Positions 23,596 through 32,403 of a DNA stretch of 64,000 bases are shown here, piece by piece. Position 1 is the stretch's first letter. The number at the start of each line of letters is the position of its first letter. Origin of the DNA: Rubrobacter tropicus. Lineage in GTDB: Bacteria > Actinomycetota > Rubrobacteria > Rubrobacterales > Rubrobacteraceae. Location of the stretch: positions 372,001 through 436,000 of the forward strand of contig NZ_CP045119.1 of NCBI RefSeq assembly GCF_011492945.1, written 5' to 3'. The notes beneath the pieces are model-generated. The model was not told where the DNA came from, did not search any database, and worked only from the letters and a program-made list of their open reading frames with translations. The translations under genes were made by a program, and so were the position numbers.

Positions 23596-24758
23596 CAGAA
23601 CCCCGGGGCCCTCGTCGTCTCGCGCTTCTCCCAGCCCTCCGCGAAGAGGTTAAAGTGGACGTCCTGTTTCGGGTGGGCGGCTATGACCTCTTCGTTCAGT
23701 TCGACGCCGAGGCCGGGGCCTTTGGGCAACTCGAAGTAGCCGTCTACCACCTCGGGCAGGCCCGGGGCGGTCTCGCGGACCCAGGGGTCGGCGAAGTCGT
23801 TGAAGTACTCCTGGATACGGAAATTCGTCGTGCAGGCTGCGAGGTGCAGGGCGGCGGCCGTGTTGATCTGGCCCCCGACGTTGTGCGGCGCGATGGTGAC
23901 GTAGTACGCGTCGGCCCACGCCGCGAGCTTCTTCGTTTCGAGCAGGCCGCCTATGTGGCTTATGTCCGGCTGGATGACGTCGGCAGCCTGCAACTCGAAG
24001 ACCTCGCGGTACTCGAGGCGCTGGTGGATGCGCTCCCCGGTGGCGACAGTGGAGCGGATTCCGTCCGAGGCCTTCTTGAGGGCTTTCAGGTTCACGGGCG
24101 GGACGGGTTCCTCGACCCAGCCCAGGCCGAACGGTTCGAGCATCCGGGCCATCTCGATGGCGGTGGCCGGGGAGAAGCGACCGTGCATCTCGAGCAGGAT
24201 CTCGGGCTCCGGCCCGATAGAATCCCTGACGGCCTCGACGAGCGCGACGGCTTTGAGCTTCTCCTCCCGCTCCATCTCGTAGTGTCCCGGTCCGAACGGG
24301 TCGAGCTTGAGCGCCCTGTAGCCCTTCTCCACCACCTTCTTCGCGGCGGCGTGGAACTCCTCGGGCGTGCGCTCGACGCGGTACCAGCCGTTTGCGTAGG
24401 CTTTTACCTTGTCGCGGACGGGCCCGCCGAGGAGGTTGTAGACGGGCTGGTCGAGGGCCTTGCCGACGATGTCCCAGCAGGCGGTCTCGAAAGCCGCTAT
24501 ACCGCTGCTCATCACCTCGCCGGCGCGCGAGAAGTCGTCGCGGCCCATCTTCTTTACGAGGTCCTCGATGCGGAACGGGTCGTGCCCGACGAGGTGGCGC
24601 GGGATGGCTTCGGCCAGGTACCCGACCAGGGCGTCCGTGTGGTTGACCATCCTGACCTCGCCGAGGCCCGTCAGGCCTTCGTCCGTGTGGACGCGGACGA
24701 TCGTGAGGTTGCGCCATTCCGTGCCGACGACGAAGGTCTCGGCGTGCGTGATCTTCAT
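23595..24758 (-). CDS. Enolase-superfamily sugar-acid dehydratase, galactonate-dehydratase-like
   Basis: 387 residues with a capping domain and barrel of the mandelate racemase group. Active-site features are the Lys in ALKLDPFG, metal-ligand strand [21 protein letters not shown] with its Glu, [10 protein letters not shown], and IAPHNVGG with the catalytic His. The HGRF and PHN combination is seen in D-galactonate/gluconate-type dehydratases, which convert an aldonate to a 2-keto-3-deoxy acid. The ATG at 24758 has AAAGGAGGGATC before it and overlaps the previous stop by 4 bases. Exact sugar acid unknown. Confidence 0.88.
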   Translation of the reverse strand: MKITHAETFVVGTEWRNLTIVRVHTDEGLTGLGEVRMVNHTDALVGYLAEAIPRHLVGHDPFRIEDLVKKMGRDDFSRAGEVMSSGIAAFETACWDIVGKALDQPVYNLLGGPVRDKVKAYANGWYRVERTPEEFHAAAKKVVEKGYRALKLDPFGPGHYEMEREEKLKAVALVEAVRDSIGPEPEILLEMHGRFSPATAIEMARMLEPFGLGWVEEPVPPVNLKALKKASDGIRSTVATGERIHQRLEYREVFELQAADVIQPDISHIGGLLETKKLAAWADAYYVTIAPHNVGGQINTAAALHLAACTTNFRIQEYFNDFADPWVRETAPGLPEVVDGYFELPKGPGLGVELNEEVIAAHPKQDVHFNLFAEGWEKRETTRAPGF

Positions 24759-25690
24759 GATCCCTCCTTTGCGGGGATGCCGGGGAAGACGGCCCCCTTC
24801 TCCGTGGTCTCGGCCTCCGGGTAGTAACGGTCCAGCATCGAGAGCCCGATCTCGGCCCGCCTTACCCGCTCTCTTCCGAGTGCCACCGCGGTCGCCTCCA
24901 GGTGCGTCCCGCTCGGGTAGATGTTCGGGGCGTTGCGGAGGCCGAACTTGACGAAGACGGGCGAGGCCACCCTGACGAGGTCCGGGATCTCGTAGTGCCT
25001 GACGAACCCGCCGAAATCGTCCGGAACTTCCACATACACGTCGAGCGGGAGATCCGTGACGGCCCGGATCGCCGCCAACTGCGCGAGCGAGAGGTCGGTC
25101 GGCGTGTTGTAGGTACCTGCCCCGAGGTCCTCCATCGCCTTGACGGCCGCCGCGTTCGCGGCCGCGAGCTGCACGGAGACCTTGACGACGAGGTCCTCCG
25201 GCAACCCGCCCTTCGCCTTGAGGTCCCGCAAGACCCACAGCAGGCCCGCGTCCGCGACGAGCACGCCGCGAAGGCCCAGGCTCACGCCCCGGAGCACGTC
25301 TTCGAGGGCGTAGGCCAGCTGGTCCTGGCCCCTATGCTGGGCGCCGAGCACCCCGCCCGCGCTGGAGCCGGCGGAAGCGCCCGTCTCCCAGGAGGCCCGC
25401 GGGCCGACGAAGAGCGAGAGCTCCAGCCCCGACTCCCGCGCCATCGAGCACATCTCGAGGATCTCGGCGTCCGTGAGGAGCATGATGCCCGAGCCCTGGG
25501 AGACGCGGTGGAGCTGTACCTCGCGTTTCTCGGCCTCGTCGAGCACCGCTTCGAGGACGCGGGGGCCTTCGACGCTCGGGATCTCGACGCGGTACCGCGC
25601 CCCGTCCGGGAACCGTTTTTCGGTGTCGGGCAGATCGTAGAGGTCCTTGCCCGGCAACCCCAGGCCGGCCAGCAGTTCGCGCGCTCTCAT
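24755..25690 (-). CDS. Barrel protein of sugar-acid operons, U32-peptidase-like
   Basis: 311 residues without signal peptide or membrane segments. The sequence suggests a TIM barrel: RYRVEIPSVEGPRVLEAVLDEAE, LHRVSQGSGIMLLTDAEILEM, LELSLFVGPRASWETGASAGS, LRGVLVADAGLLWVLRDL, VKVSVQLAAANAAAVKAMEDLGAGTYNTPTDL, DVYVEVPDDFGGF. I recall homologues labelled U32 peptidase, but protease activity seems unlikely in this place. It starts 4 bases inside the GntR gene end and overlaps the dehydratase start, so it is made together with them. Possibly an aldolase, epimerase or lyase of the pathway; function not established. Confidence 0.65.
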   Translation of the reverse strand: MRARELLAGLGLPGKDLYDLPDTEKRFPDGARYRVEIPSVEGPRVLEAVLDEAEKREVQLHRVSQGSGIMLLTDAEILEMCSMARESGLELSLFVGPRASWETGASAGSSAGGVLGAQHRGQDQLAYALEDVLRGVSLGLRGVLVADAGLLWVLRDLKAKGGLPEDLVVKVSVQLAAANAAAVKAMEDLGAGTYNTPTDLSLAQLAAIRAVTDLPLDVYVEVPDDFGGFVRHYEIPDLVRVASPVFVKFGLRNAPNIYPSGTHLEATAVALGRERVRRAEIGLSMLDRYYPEAETTEKGAVFPGIPAKEGS

Positions 25691-26412
25691 GTGTTCTCCT
25701 CCCCGGTCTCCAACATCCCCTCCCTGATGGCCTCCTCGATGTCCCTCGCGGTGTTCGCGAGGTGCGAGCGCATCTCATCCCTCGCCCCATCCGCGTCGCC
25801 GGACTCTACGGCGGCGAGGATCCGCTCGTGCTCCCCGAGCGCCCGCCGCGCGTTTCCCGGGCGGGAGGCGCTGACCCGGCGGCTGGCCCTGAGCAGATCC
25901 ACCACGGGATCTAGCATCGTGAGCAGCACCCCGTTGCGCGCCGCCCGCGCCAGCAGCGCGTGGAAGGCGACGTCCGCGTCCACGTACCCCTCGGGCGCGT
26001 CGATGGACCCGCGCATCCTCTCCACCTGGACCCGCATCTCCTCCAGGTCCCCCGGACCTGCGCGCCCGGCAGCGAGGCCGGCGACCTCGACCTCCAGGAT
26101 GCCCCGCATCTCCAGAAGCTCCCACAACGTCTTGGGCTGGACCCTCAGCAACAGCCCCAAAGTGTCGCGCACGGCCCGCGGTTCTCCGCCGCTCACCACC
26201 GCGCCGCGGCCGTGCTCGATGCTGATGAGCCCGCGCGCCTCCACCAGATTAAGCGCCTCCCGAACCACGGTCCGGCTCACGCCGAGGCGCTCGCACAACT
26301 CGCGCTCCGGCGGAAGGCGCTCACCCGGCCGAAGACCGCCGGAGATCACCATGTCCAGGAGCTCCTCGGCCGCCCGGTCCCTGAGCCTCGTACGCTGGAT
26401 CTTGTCTTTCAC
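25687..26412 (-). CDS. GntR/FadR-family transcriptional regulator
   Basis: 241 residues. The N-terminal winged helix has LRPGERLPPERELCERLGVSRTVVREALNLVEARGL. The helical FCD effector domain starts near residue 95 (LWELLEMRGILEVEVAGLA) and carries candidate metal-binding His in YVDADVAFHALLARAA and LGEHERIL. It likely senses a sugar acid and represses its own operon plus the sugar ABC operon through the shared operator. The GTG at 26412 lies only 9 bases after the -10 element, so the mRNA may be leaderless. Confidence 0.92.
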   Translation of the reverse strand: MKDKIQRTRLRDRAAEELLDMVISGGLRPGERLPPERELCERLGVSRTVVREALNLVEARGLISIEHGRGAVVSGGEPRAVRDTLGLLLRVQPKTLWELLEMRGILEVEVAGLAAGRAGPGDLEEMRVQVERMRGSIDAPEGYVDADVAFHALLARAARNGVLLTMLDPVVDLLRASRRVSASRPGNARRALGEHERILAAVESGDADGARDEMRSHLANTARDIEEAIREGMLETGEENT

Positions 26413-26421
26413 CCCAGCGGC

Positions 26422-26450
26422 ATTGTCATACCAATCGGGCGGAGTGTCAA
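26422..26450 (-). promoter_or_regulatory. Promoter with GntR-type operator, GntR operon
   Basis: Minus strand TTGACA (26450-26445), 17 bases, GACAAT (26427-26422). The palindrome TTGGTATGACAA covers the -10. The start codon begins 10 bases after the -10. Confidence 0.75.
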
Positions 26451-26577
26451 ATAGGTTTCAGGCGTTGTAGAGAAGCGCCGCTGCTGATGCTATGCCCTTG
26501 GCAGAACGTAGTTGCGTAATCCGGCTGCGATGTCGCTCATCTTCTTTACCTGCAACCCGATGCCTGTAGCCTCATTA
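26449..26577. repeat. Word-repeat B5 (degenerate)
   Basis: AGGTTTCAGGCGTTG on the left and GCAACCCGATGCCTGTAGCC on the right are weak inverted word copies between the DeoR stop and the GntR promoter. Confidence 0.35.
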
Positions 26578-27333
26578 CAGGGAGGCGATTTCGAAGGGGA
26601 TTTCGTTTTCTTGGAGTTCCTGGATCTGGGCTTCGCTGACTTTGGCGTCCACTATTACGAGGTCGAAGTCGCTTAAGTGGGCGAGTCGGTGGAGGGCGAC
26701 TTTGTCGAATTTGGTGTGGTCCACGAGGAGGATGCGGCGTTTGGCCGAGTTCATCATGGCCCTTTTGCCGCGCATTATCTCCTGGTCCTGGTGGAGGGCG
26801 AAGCAGTCGGAGACGGCCGAGGTGGACATGAGGACGACGTCGGCGCGGACTACGGAGAGGGAGGCTTCGCAGACGGCGCCGCCGAAGGCTTCGAGGGCCG
26901 GCAGGTATTCGCCGCCGAGCATGATCAGGTCGACCCCCCTCAAACCGTGTAGCTCGTTCATCGCCATGACGAAGTTGGTTATGACGGTGATGGGGCTCTT
27001 CTCCGGCAACAGCCTCGCCGCCATGAGCGCCGTCGTGGACTCGTCGAGGATCACCGAATCGCCGGGCCGCACCTGGGCGGCCGCCGACCTCGCGAGCGCC
27101 TCTTTCTCCGCCGTCGCCGTCCTGAGCCTGTAGCGCACGCTGCTGTCGAACCGGCTCGTCGGCTGCGCCGTAACGTGCCCCCGCAGCTTCCGCAGCAGGC
27201 CCTGGCGCTCCAGCTCGTCCAGGTCGCGGTGGATCGTTATGAGGCTCACCCCGAAGAGGTCAGTCAGGTCCTTGATCCCGACAGATCCCTTCTCCAACAC
27301 GTACTCCGCCACCCGCGCCTGACGCTCCGCCAC
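26575..27333 (-). CDS. DeoR-family transcriptional regulator of the kinase cluster
   Basis: 252 residues from the GTG at 27333 (the frame is open to 27480, but that extension is Ser/Gly-rich and unlike the family; a TTG at 27366 is possible). The N-terminal helix-turn-helix is GSVGIKDLTDLFGVSLITIHRDLDELERQGLL. The C-terminal DeoR sensor has VILDESTTALMAARLL and MLGGEYLPALEAFGGAV with ADVVLMSTSAVSDCF. It is divergent from the CUT1 sugar transporter at 27716 and separated by a control region with two palindromes, so it is the likely repressor of that cluster, sensing a phosphorylated sugar. Confidence 0.88.
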   Translation of the reverse strand: MAERQARVAEYVLEKGSVGIKDLTDLFGVSLITIHRDLDELERQGLLRKLRGHVTAQPTSRFDSSVRYRLRTATAEKEALARSAAAQVRPGDSVILDESTTALMAARLLPEKSPITVITNFVMAMNELHGLRGVDLIMLGGEYLPALEAFGGAVCEASLSVVRADVVLMSTSAVSDCFALHQDQEIMRGKRAMMNSAKRRILLVDHTKFDKVALHRLAHLSDFDLVIVDAKVSEAQIQELQENEIPFEIASL

Positions 27334-27487
27334 CCGCCCGACACTACCCCTGCCAGACCCTTCTCCAGTCAACTCGAAGATCCCATACCCCCCTCCTACA
27401 CCACGCGACGACACCACGCAACAAGACGGACAAAACGATTGTACATGTCCGAGAATCGCACGTGTACCTTCGAGACGCAAGAGAAAA

Positions 27488-27497
27488 TTTCATGAAA
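27488..27497. promoter_or_regulatory. Palindrome TTTCATGAAA, candidate DeoR site
   Basis: A perfect 10-bp palindrome immediately upstream of the -35 element at 27505. A second related inverted repeat, TGAGATTATTTCA, lies at 27511-27523 between -35 and -10. Confidence 0.45.
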
Positions 27498-27504
27498 AGA
27501 ACAC

Positions 27505-27534
27505 TTGACATGAGATTATTTCATCATTTACGAT
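27505..27534 (+). promoter_or_regulatory. Promoter of the CUT1 transporter/kinase operon
   Basis: Consensus -35 TTGACA at 27505-27510 and TACGAT at 27529-27534 (18-base spacer). The inverted repeat at 27511-27523 lies within the spacer, a position suited to repression. Confidence 0.6.
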
Positions 27535-27715
27535 AAGAATAGGAGTATAAGTTACGAGGCTAGGGTGAGCGGGTGCTGGCGGGAGGCGTTCGGGCTACCG
27601 GCGGAAGGTGGGTCGTGGGTTCGGGTTTCTCGTGAGCTTTTTCGGTAACCGAGGCCGACGGTTGGAGGGGACTCGATGGGCCGCTTCGTTTGGGTGGTCC
27701 GGGGAAGGAGAAGGG

Positions 27716-29116
27716 ATGCGGGAAGAGGGTATGGGGTTGCGCAGGATGCGGCGCAGGGACTTTCTGAGGGGGGTCGGGGCCGGGGCCGCGGCGCTTGGGC
27801 TGGCCGGTTGCGGGGTGGACTTCGCGCAGGAGCGGTCGGGCGGGCAGGATCCGTCCAAGGTCAAGGGCGAGTTCTCGTGGACGCGGGAGAAGGGCAAGAC
27901 CATCAACGTGCTCTTCGCCAAGCATCCGATGGCCGACTCGTTCATCAAGGAGCTCGGGAGCTTCGAGAAGAAGACCGGGATCAAGGTCCAGTACGACACG
28001 CTGCCCGAGGAGGAGTTCTTCCAGAAGCTCAGGACCGACCTCTCGACCGGCAAGGGCAACTACGACGCGTTCATGAACGGGCCGCCAAACAACTGGGAGT
28101 TCGCTGCCCCGGGCTGGAGCGAGCCGCTCGACGCCTACATCAACAACAAGGCGCTCACGAGCGCCGACTACGACCTCGACGACTTCTACCCGGCGGCGCT
28201 CGGGGTGAACAGGTGGCGCGGCAAGCTGTGGTCGATACCCGCCAACGAGGAGGGGTACTCGCTCTTCTCGCGGACGGACATTTTGGAGGAGGCCGGGATC
28301 TCGGCTCCCCAGACCTGGGACGAGCTCATAGCGGCCGTCAAGGAGGTCGACGGGAAGACCTTCGGCGGCAAGAAGGTGGACGGCTTCGTGGCGCGCGGGG
28401 ACAAGACCTTCCCGACCATCCAGTCAGGCTACAGCACTGCGTTCCTGGGGTACGGTGCCACGGATGTCGACGAGAACGGCAAGGTCGCCATCAACTCCCC
28501 CGAGGGCGTCGAGGCGACGGAGAAGTGGGCCGAGGTCATGGGCCACGCGCCCAACAACGTGGGCACCTTCACGTGGTACGAGGCCATGAACCACTTCAGC
28601 GCGGGGAACGCGGCGTTCTTTATCGACGCCGACCACATGTCCGAGGCCTTCGAGGACCCGACGGCGAGCGCCGTGGCCGGGAAGGTGGACTACGGGTTGC
28701 CGCCCGAGGGGTCGGCGGGAAGGATGGGGAACATCTGGCTCTGGTCGCTGGCGATGTCGGCGTCCTCAAAGAACAACATAGCGGCCTGGATCTTCCTTCA
28801 GTGGGCGACGACGAAAGAGCAGCTCGAAAAGGCCATCACCGAAGGGAACATCAACCCCACCCGCCAGTCGCTCGCCAACTCCGAGACCATGAAGGAGTAC
28901 ACCAAAGACTGGGGCTCCTACAACGAGACGTGGCAGAAGATCCTCTCCGACCACGCAGCCTGGAACTACATAAAGTCGCCCAAGTACCCGGCCTTCGGCG
29001 ACCGCTGGGCGCTCGCCATCCAGGAGATAGCCCTCGGCGGCGGGTCCGTGAAGGAGACGCTGGACGCGGCGGCGAAGGACATGCAGGAGATCTACGACTC
29101 GGCCAAGGGCTCGTAG
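27716..29116 (+). CDS. CUT1-type sugar ABC transporter binding protein (Tat lipoprotein)
   Basis: 466 residues from the ATG at 27716, which has GGAAGGAGAAGGG upstream; the longer frame from 27608 is leader. The signal RRMRRRDFLRGVGAGAAALGLAGC is a Tat-type lipoprotein signal. The mature part is a type 1 extracellular solute-binding protein: INVLFAKHPMADSFIKELGSFEKKTGIKVQYDTLPEEEFFQKL, WSIPANEEGYSLFSRTDILEEAGI, NAAFFIDADHMSEAF. It binds an oligosaccharide, polyol or similar ligand. First gene of the long plus-strand cluster. Confidence 0.92.
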   Translation: MREEGMGLRRMRRRDFLRGVGAGAAALGLAGCGVDFAQERSGGQDPSKVKGEFSWTREKGKTINVLFAKHPMADSFIKELGSFEKKTGIKVQYDTLPEEEFFQKLRTDLSTGKGNYDAFMNGPPNNWEFAAPGWSEPLDAYINNKALTSADYDLDDFYPAALGVNRWRGKLWSIPANEEGYSLFSRTDILEEAGISAPQTWDELIAAVKEVDGKTFGGKKVDGFVARGDKTFPTIQSGYSTAFLGYGATDVDENGKVAINSPEGVEATEKWAEVMGHAPNNVGTFTWYEAMNHFSAGNAAFFIDADHMSEAFEDPTASAVAGKVDYGLPPEGSAGRMGNIWLWSLAMSASSKNNIAAWIFLQWATTKEQLEKAITEGNINPTRQSLANSETMKEYTKDWGSYNETWQKILSDHAAWNYIKSPKYPAFGDRWALAIQEIALGGGSVKETLDAAAKDMQEIYDSAKGS

Positions 29117-29125
29117 GCCGGGGCC

Positions 29126-29989
29126 ATGAACCAGTCGCGACGGCTCCCGTACCTGCTGCTCCTGCCGGGCATAGCGCTGCTGCTCGCGGTGCTCTACCCG
29201 TTCCTGAGCGGGGTCTACTGGAGCTTCACGGACTTCGACCTCACGCTCGGCCAGAACCCCGCCTTCACCGGCCTGAGCAACTACGTCGAGGCGTTCAGGC
29301 CGAGCGGGGACGGCCTGCACTCGATCCTCATCACCTTCGCCTACGCCGCCCTGGCTGTCACGGTGCAGCTGTTGCTCGGGTTCGGGGTCGCGCTGCTGCT
29401 GACGAGGGAGGGGGCGCACATAAAGGTCTACAGGGCGCTGATCGTGCTGCCGCTCCTCATGCCGCCGGTGGTGGCGACCATGATGTGGCGCGTCATGATG
29501 ACGCCAGACGGGGTCCTCAACTACATGCTCAGCTGGGTTTACCTGCCGCCTTTCGATTGGCTCGGCTCGACGAGCACGGCGCTCTTCTCGGTGGTCTTGA
29601 TAGATACCTGGATCTACACGCCCTTCGTCATCCTGATCCTGCTCGCCGGGATGCAGTCCATCCCGACGGAGGTCCACGAGGCCGCCAGGGTGGACGGCGC
29701 GAGCTACGCAAGAGAGGTGTGGAACCTCGTAGTGCCCCTCCTGCGGCCGTTCTTCGTAATCGTGATCGTGTTCAGGGGCATCGACTCGCTGAAGATGTTC
29801 GACATCATCTACACGGCGACCAGGGGCGGCCCGATAGACGCGACGATGAACCTTCACGTCCAGTCGTACTTCACGGGCATAAGGGCGCTCGACATCGGAA
29901 GCTCGATGACGTACCTGGTCGTGCTCTGGGTCCTCTGCTACGCCCTCGCGTTCTTCTTGCTCCGCGCCAGGAGAGGGAGGTTGGCCTGA
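29126..29989 (+). CDS. CUT1-type sugar ABC transporter permease (MalF-like)
   Basis: 287 residues, six membrane helices beginning at LPYLLLLPGIALLLAVLYPFL. The coupling loop is EVHEAARVDGASYAREVWNLVVPLLRP. It starts 9 bases after the binding-protein stop. Pairs with the next gene to form the translocation pore. Confidence 0.92.
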   Translation: MNQSRRLPYLLLLPGIALLLAVLYPFLSGVYWSFTDFDLTLGQNPAFTGLSNYVEAFRPSGDGLHSILITFAYAALAVTVQLLLGFGVALLLTREGAHIKVYRALIVLPLLMPPVVATMMWRVMMTPDGVLNYMLSWVYLPPFDWLGSTSTALFSVVLIDTWIYTPFVILILLAGMQSIPTEVHEAARVDGASYAREVWNLVVPLLRPFFVIVIVFRGIDSLKMFDIIYTATRGGPIDATMNLHVQSYFTGIRALDIGSSMTYLVVLWVLCYALAFFLLRARRGRLA

Positions 29990-29990
29990 A

Positions 29991-30842
29991 GTGTTAGGAA
30001 AAGGCAAGACCAGCGCCAGCCGGGCGAAGCGCAGGAACGGCATCCTCGCGAACGTGGCGTTGCTCGCCTATACGGCGTTCGCGTTGTTTCCCCTGTTCTG
30101 GATCTTCCTCATGTCCCTCAAGGTGCAGCGGGACGTTATAGCCACGCCCCCCAAGTTCATCTTCACCCCGACGCTCGCCAACTACGCCGAGGTCCTCTCG
30201 CGGCCCGACTTCCTGACGCCGTTCAAGAACTCCGTAATAGTCACCTTCGGGGCGTTGTTCTTGTCGGCGCTCATCGCGTTGCCGGCGGCGTACGCGCTGG
30301 CGAGGATGGAGTTTCGGGGCAAGGAGGATCTGGCGTTCGCGTTCCTCTCCTTGCGGTTCGCGCCGGAGCTGATCATATTGCTTCCCCTGTTCGTGATCTA
30401 CCAGTCGTTCGGGCTCTACGACACGTACATCGGCCTTATCCTGATCTACCAGCTCATCACCTTTCCCCTGATGGTCTGGATGATGAGGAGCTTTCTGGAG
30501 GACGTGCCCAGGGAACTCGAAGAGGCGGTCCAGATAGACGGCGGGAGCTGGTTCACTTCCTTCCGCATGATTATCACGCGCATAGCGTTGCCGGGGCTCG
30601 CGGCCAGCTGCGTGCTGTCTTTTATTTACGCCTGGAACCACTTCGTCTTCGCGCTGGTGCTGGCTTCGCAGAGGACCCAGGTAATTACAGGGGGTTTGCT
30701 CCAGTTCATCTCCTTCGAGCAGATACAGTGGGGGTCCATGGCGGCCGGCGTGATGCTGGCTATCGTCCCCGAGTTCGTCATCGCGGTGTTCGCGCTGCGG
30801 TACATGATCCGGGGCCTCACGGCCGGCACGGTAAAGGGTTAA
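29991..30842 (+). CDS. CUT1-type sugar ABC transporter permease (MalG-like)
   Basis: 283 residues from the GTG at 29991, one base after the previous stop. It has six helices, coupling loop EEAVQIDGGSWFTSFRMIITRIALPGL and the C-terminal MIRGLTAGTVKG typical of MalG-type proteins. No ATPase gene is present in this cluster, so the importer must borrow an ATPase encoded elsewhere (MsmK/MalK-type sharing is known for CUT1 systems). Confidence 0.92.
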   Translation: MLGKGKTSASRAKRRNGILANVALLAYTAFALFPLFWIFLMSLKVQRDVIATPPKFIFTPTLANYAEVLSRPDFLTPFKNSVIVTFGALFLSALIALPAAYALARMEFRGKEDLAFAFLSLRFAPELIILLPLFVIYQSFGLYDTYIGLILIYQLITFPLMVWMMRSFLEDVPRELEEAVQIDGGSWFTSFRMIITRIALPGLAASCVLSFIYAWNHFVFALVLASQRTQVITGGLLQFISFEQIQWGSMAAGVMLAIVPEFVIAVFALRYMIRGLTAGTVKG

Positions 30843-30927
30843 GGTAGGCGTCTGGTGCGGGCACGCGAGGGGAGGCAGGCGATGACGCGGGGAGGGCGGG
30901 CAAGGTCGTGATCTCCTGGGAGAACGG

Positions 30928-32403
30928 GTGACCTCGAACGGCACCGACGCGCCGGTAACCGTCGGCATAGACCTCGGCACCCAGAGCGTCAGGGTCGTGC
31001 TGGTGGAAGAAGACGGCGCGGAGGTGAGCTCGGGCAGCGCCCCACTCACGAGCGAGCGTTCGGACGAGGTGCGCCACGAGCAGGACCCCGAGTCCTGGTG
31101 GGAAGCCGTGGGCGAGGCCGCGCGGGAGGCGACGAAAGACCTCGGCGGCAGGCCCGTGGACGGCCTCGCCATATGTTCCACCTCGGGCACGATCCTTCTG
31201 GCGGATAAAGAGGGGCGCCCGCTGACGCCCGCGATCATGTACAACGACGGCCGCGCCGCCAAAGAGGCCGAAACGGCCCAGGAGGTCGGGCACGAGCTCT
31301 GGGACTCGCTCGGGTACAAGATCAGCGGCTCCTACGCCCTCCCGAGGTTGTTGTGGCTACTCGAACACGGCTTCGGCGAAGGTGCCTCCAGGATGATGCA
31401 CCAGGCGGACTTCGTGGCCTCACGCCTTGCCGGGGAACCCGTCGGCACCGACTGGAGCCACGCCCTGAAGACGGGCTGGGACCTCGTAAACGAGCGTTGG
31501 CCCGAAGGCGTGATGGAGCACCTCGGCGTCCCGGTAGGCCTCCTGCCGCCGGTCGTGCGTCCCGGCACCGACCTCGGAGAGGTCTCCGCGCGGGCGGCCG
31601 AACACACCGGCATCCCCGCGGGCACCCCGATCCGGGCGGGAATGACGGACAGTTGCGCGGCCCAGATTGCCGCCGGAGCCCTGGAGCCCGGGCGCTGGAA
31701 CTCGGTCCTCGGCACGACGCTCGCCCTGAAGGGTGTCGCCCCGAAGCTCCTGCGCGACCCGGCCGGCGTCGTCTACTGCCACCGCCACCCCGACGGCGGC
31801 TGGCTCCCCGGCGGCGCCTCCAGCACCGGCGCCGGCGTCATCCCCGAGATGTTCCCCGACGCCGACCTCCAAGCCCTGAACGGGGAGGCGGAGAAGAGGG
31901 GGCCGTCGAGCGCGGTCTTCTACCCGCTGGCGACGAAGGGCGAGCGTTTCCCCTTCTCTGCGCCGGAGGCCCGAAGCTTCTGGGAGGGCGAGCCGGAGGA
32001 CGAGGTGGACCGCTACAGGGCCGTGCTCGAAGGGGTGGCTTTCGTCGAGAGGCTCTGTTTCGCCCACCTCGACTCGCTCGGGGCTGAGGTGTCGGGGCCG
32101 GTGAGCAGCACGGGGGGCGGGGCCAGGAGTCGTCTGTGGTCCCAGATCCGGGCCGACGTCCTCGGGATGCCCGTGATCGTGCCCCGTTCTTCTGAAGGTT
32201 CTGTCGGAATGGCGATCCTGGCGCGCGCCGGCTCCGGCCCCGTCGCCGAGACCGCGACGAGCATGAGCGGGACGAAGTGGGAGTTCGAGCCCGAAGGCTC
32301 CAACGGCGGGCTCGCGGAGAACTTCGAACGCTTGGCGGACGCCTTCGTCGAGCGGGGCTTTATACACGAGGATCTGGCCCACCGGGCGAGGCTGGACGGA
32401 TGA
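30928..32403 (+). CDS. FGGY-family carbohydrate kinase 1, xylulokinase-like
   Basis: 491 residues, both FGGY lobes complete. The phosphate loop is GIDLGTQSVRVVLVEEDG. Further segments are ICSTSGTILLAD, YNDGRAAKEA, RAGMTDSCAAQIAAGAL, GTTLALKG and, in the C-terminal lobe, SSTGGGARSRLWSQIRADVLGMPV. It phosphorylates a ketose, polyol or sugar acid with ATP. GTG start. Its stop overlaps the phosphatase start as ATGA. It is the first of three unlike FGGY kinases in 7 kb, suggesting either several substrates or sequential specialisation. Confidence 0.9.
   Translation: MTSNGTDAPVTVGIDLGTQSVRVVLVEEDGAEVSSGSAPLTSERSDEVRHEQDPESWWEAVGEAAREATKDLGGRPVDGLAICSTSGTILLADKEGRPLTPAIMYNDGRAAKEAETAQEVGHELWDSLGYKISGSYALPRLLWLLEHGFGEGASRMMHQADFVASRLAGEPVGTDWSHALKTGWDLVNERWPEGVMEHLGVPVGLLPPVVRPGTDLGEVSARAAEHTGIPAGTPIRAGMTDSCAAQIAAGALEPGRWNSVLGTTLALKGVAPKLLRDPAGVVYCHRHPDGGWLPGGASSTGAGVIPEMFPDADLQALNGEAEKRGPSSAVFYPLATKGERFPFSAPEARSFWEGEPEDEVDRYRAVLEGVAFVERLCFAHLDSLGAEVSGPVSSTGGGARSRLWSQIRADVLGMPVIVPRSSEGSVGMAILARAGSGPVAETATSMSGTKWEFEPEGSNGGLAENFERLADAFVERGFIHEDLAHRARLDG

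Larger units (their letters stand above)
27334..27715. other. Divergent control region of the three-kinase cluster
   Basis: No gene. It holds an AT-rich core (27480-27555) with a strong promoter and two palindromes for the plus-strand transporter operon. The rest is GC-rich leader for both transcripts. Confidence 0.6.

Noticed and set aside
27676-29997. Long 773-codon frame overlapping the CUT1 binding protein and permease
   Set aside because: A GC-rich shadow frame of genuine transporter genes; composition dominated by Arg, Gly and Ala.
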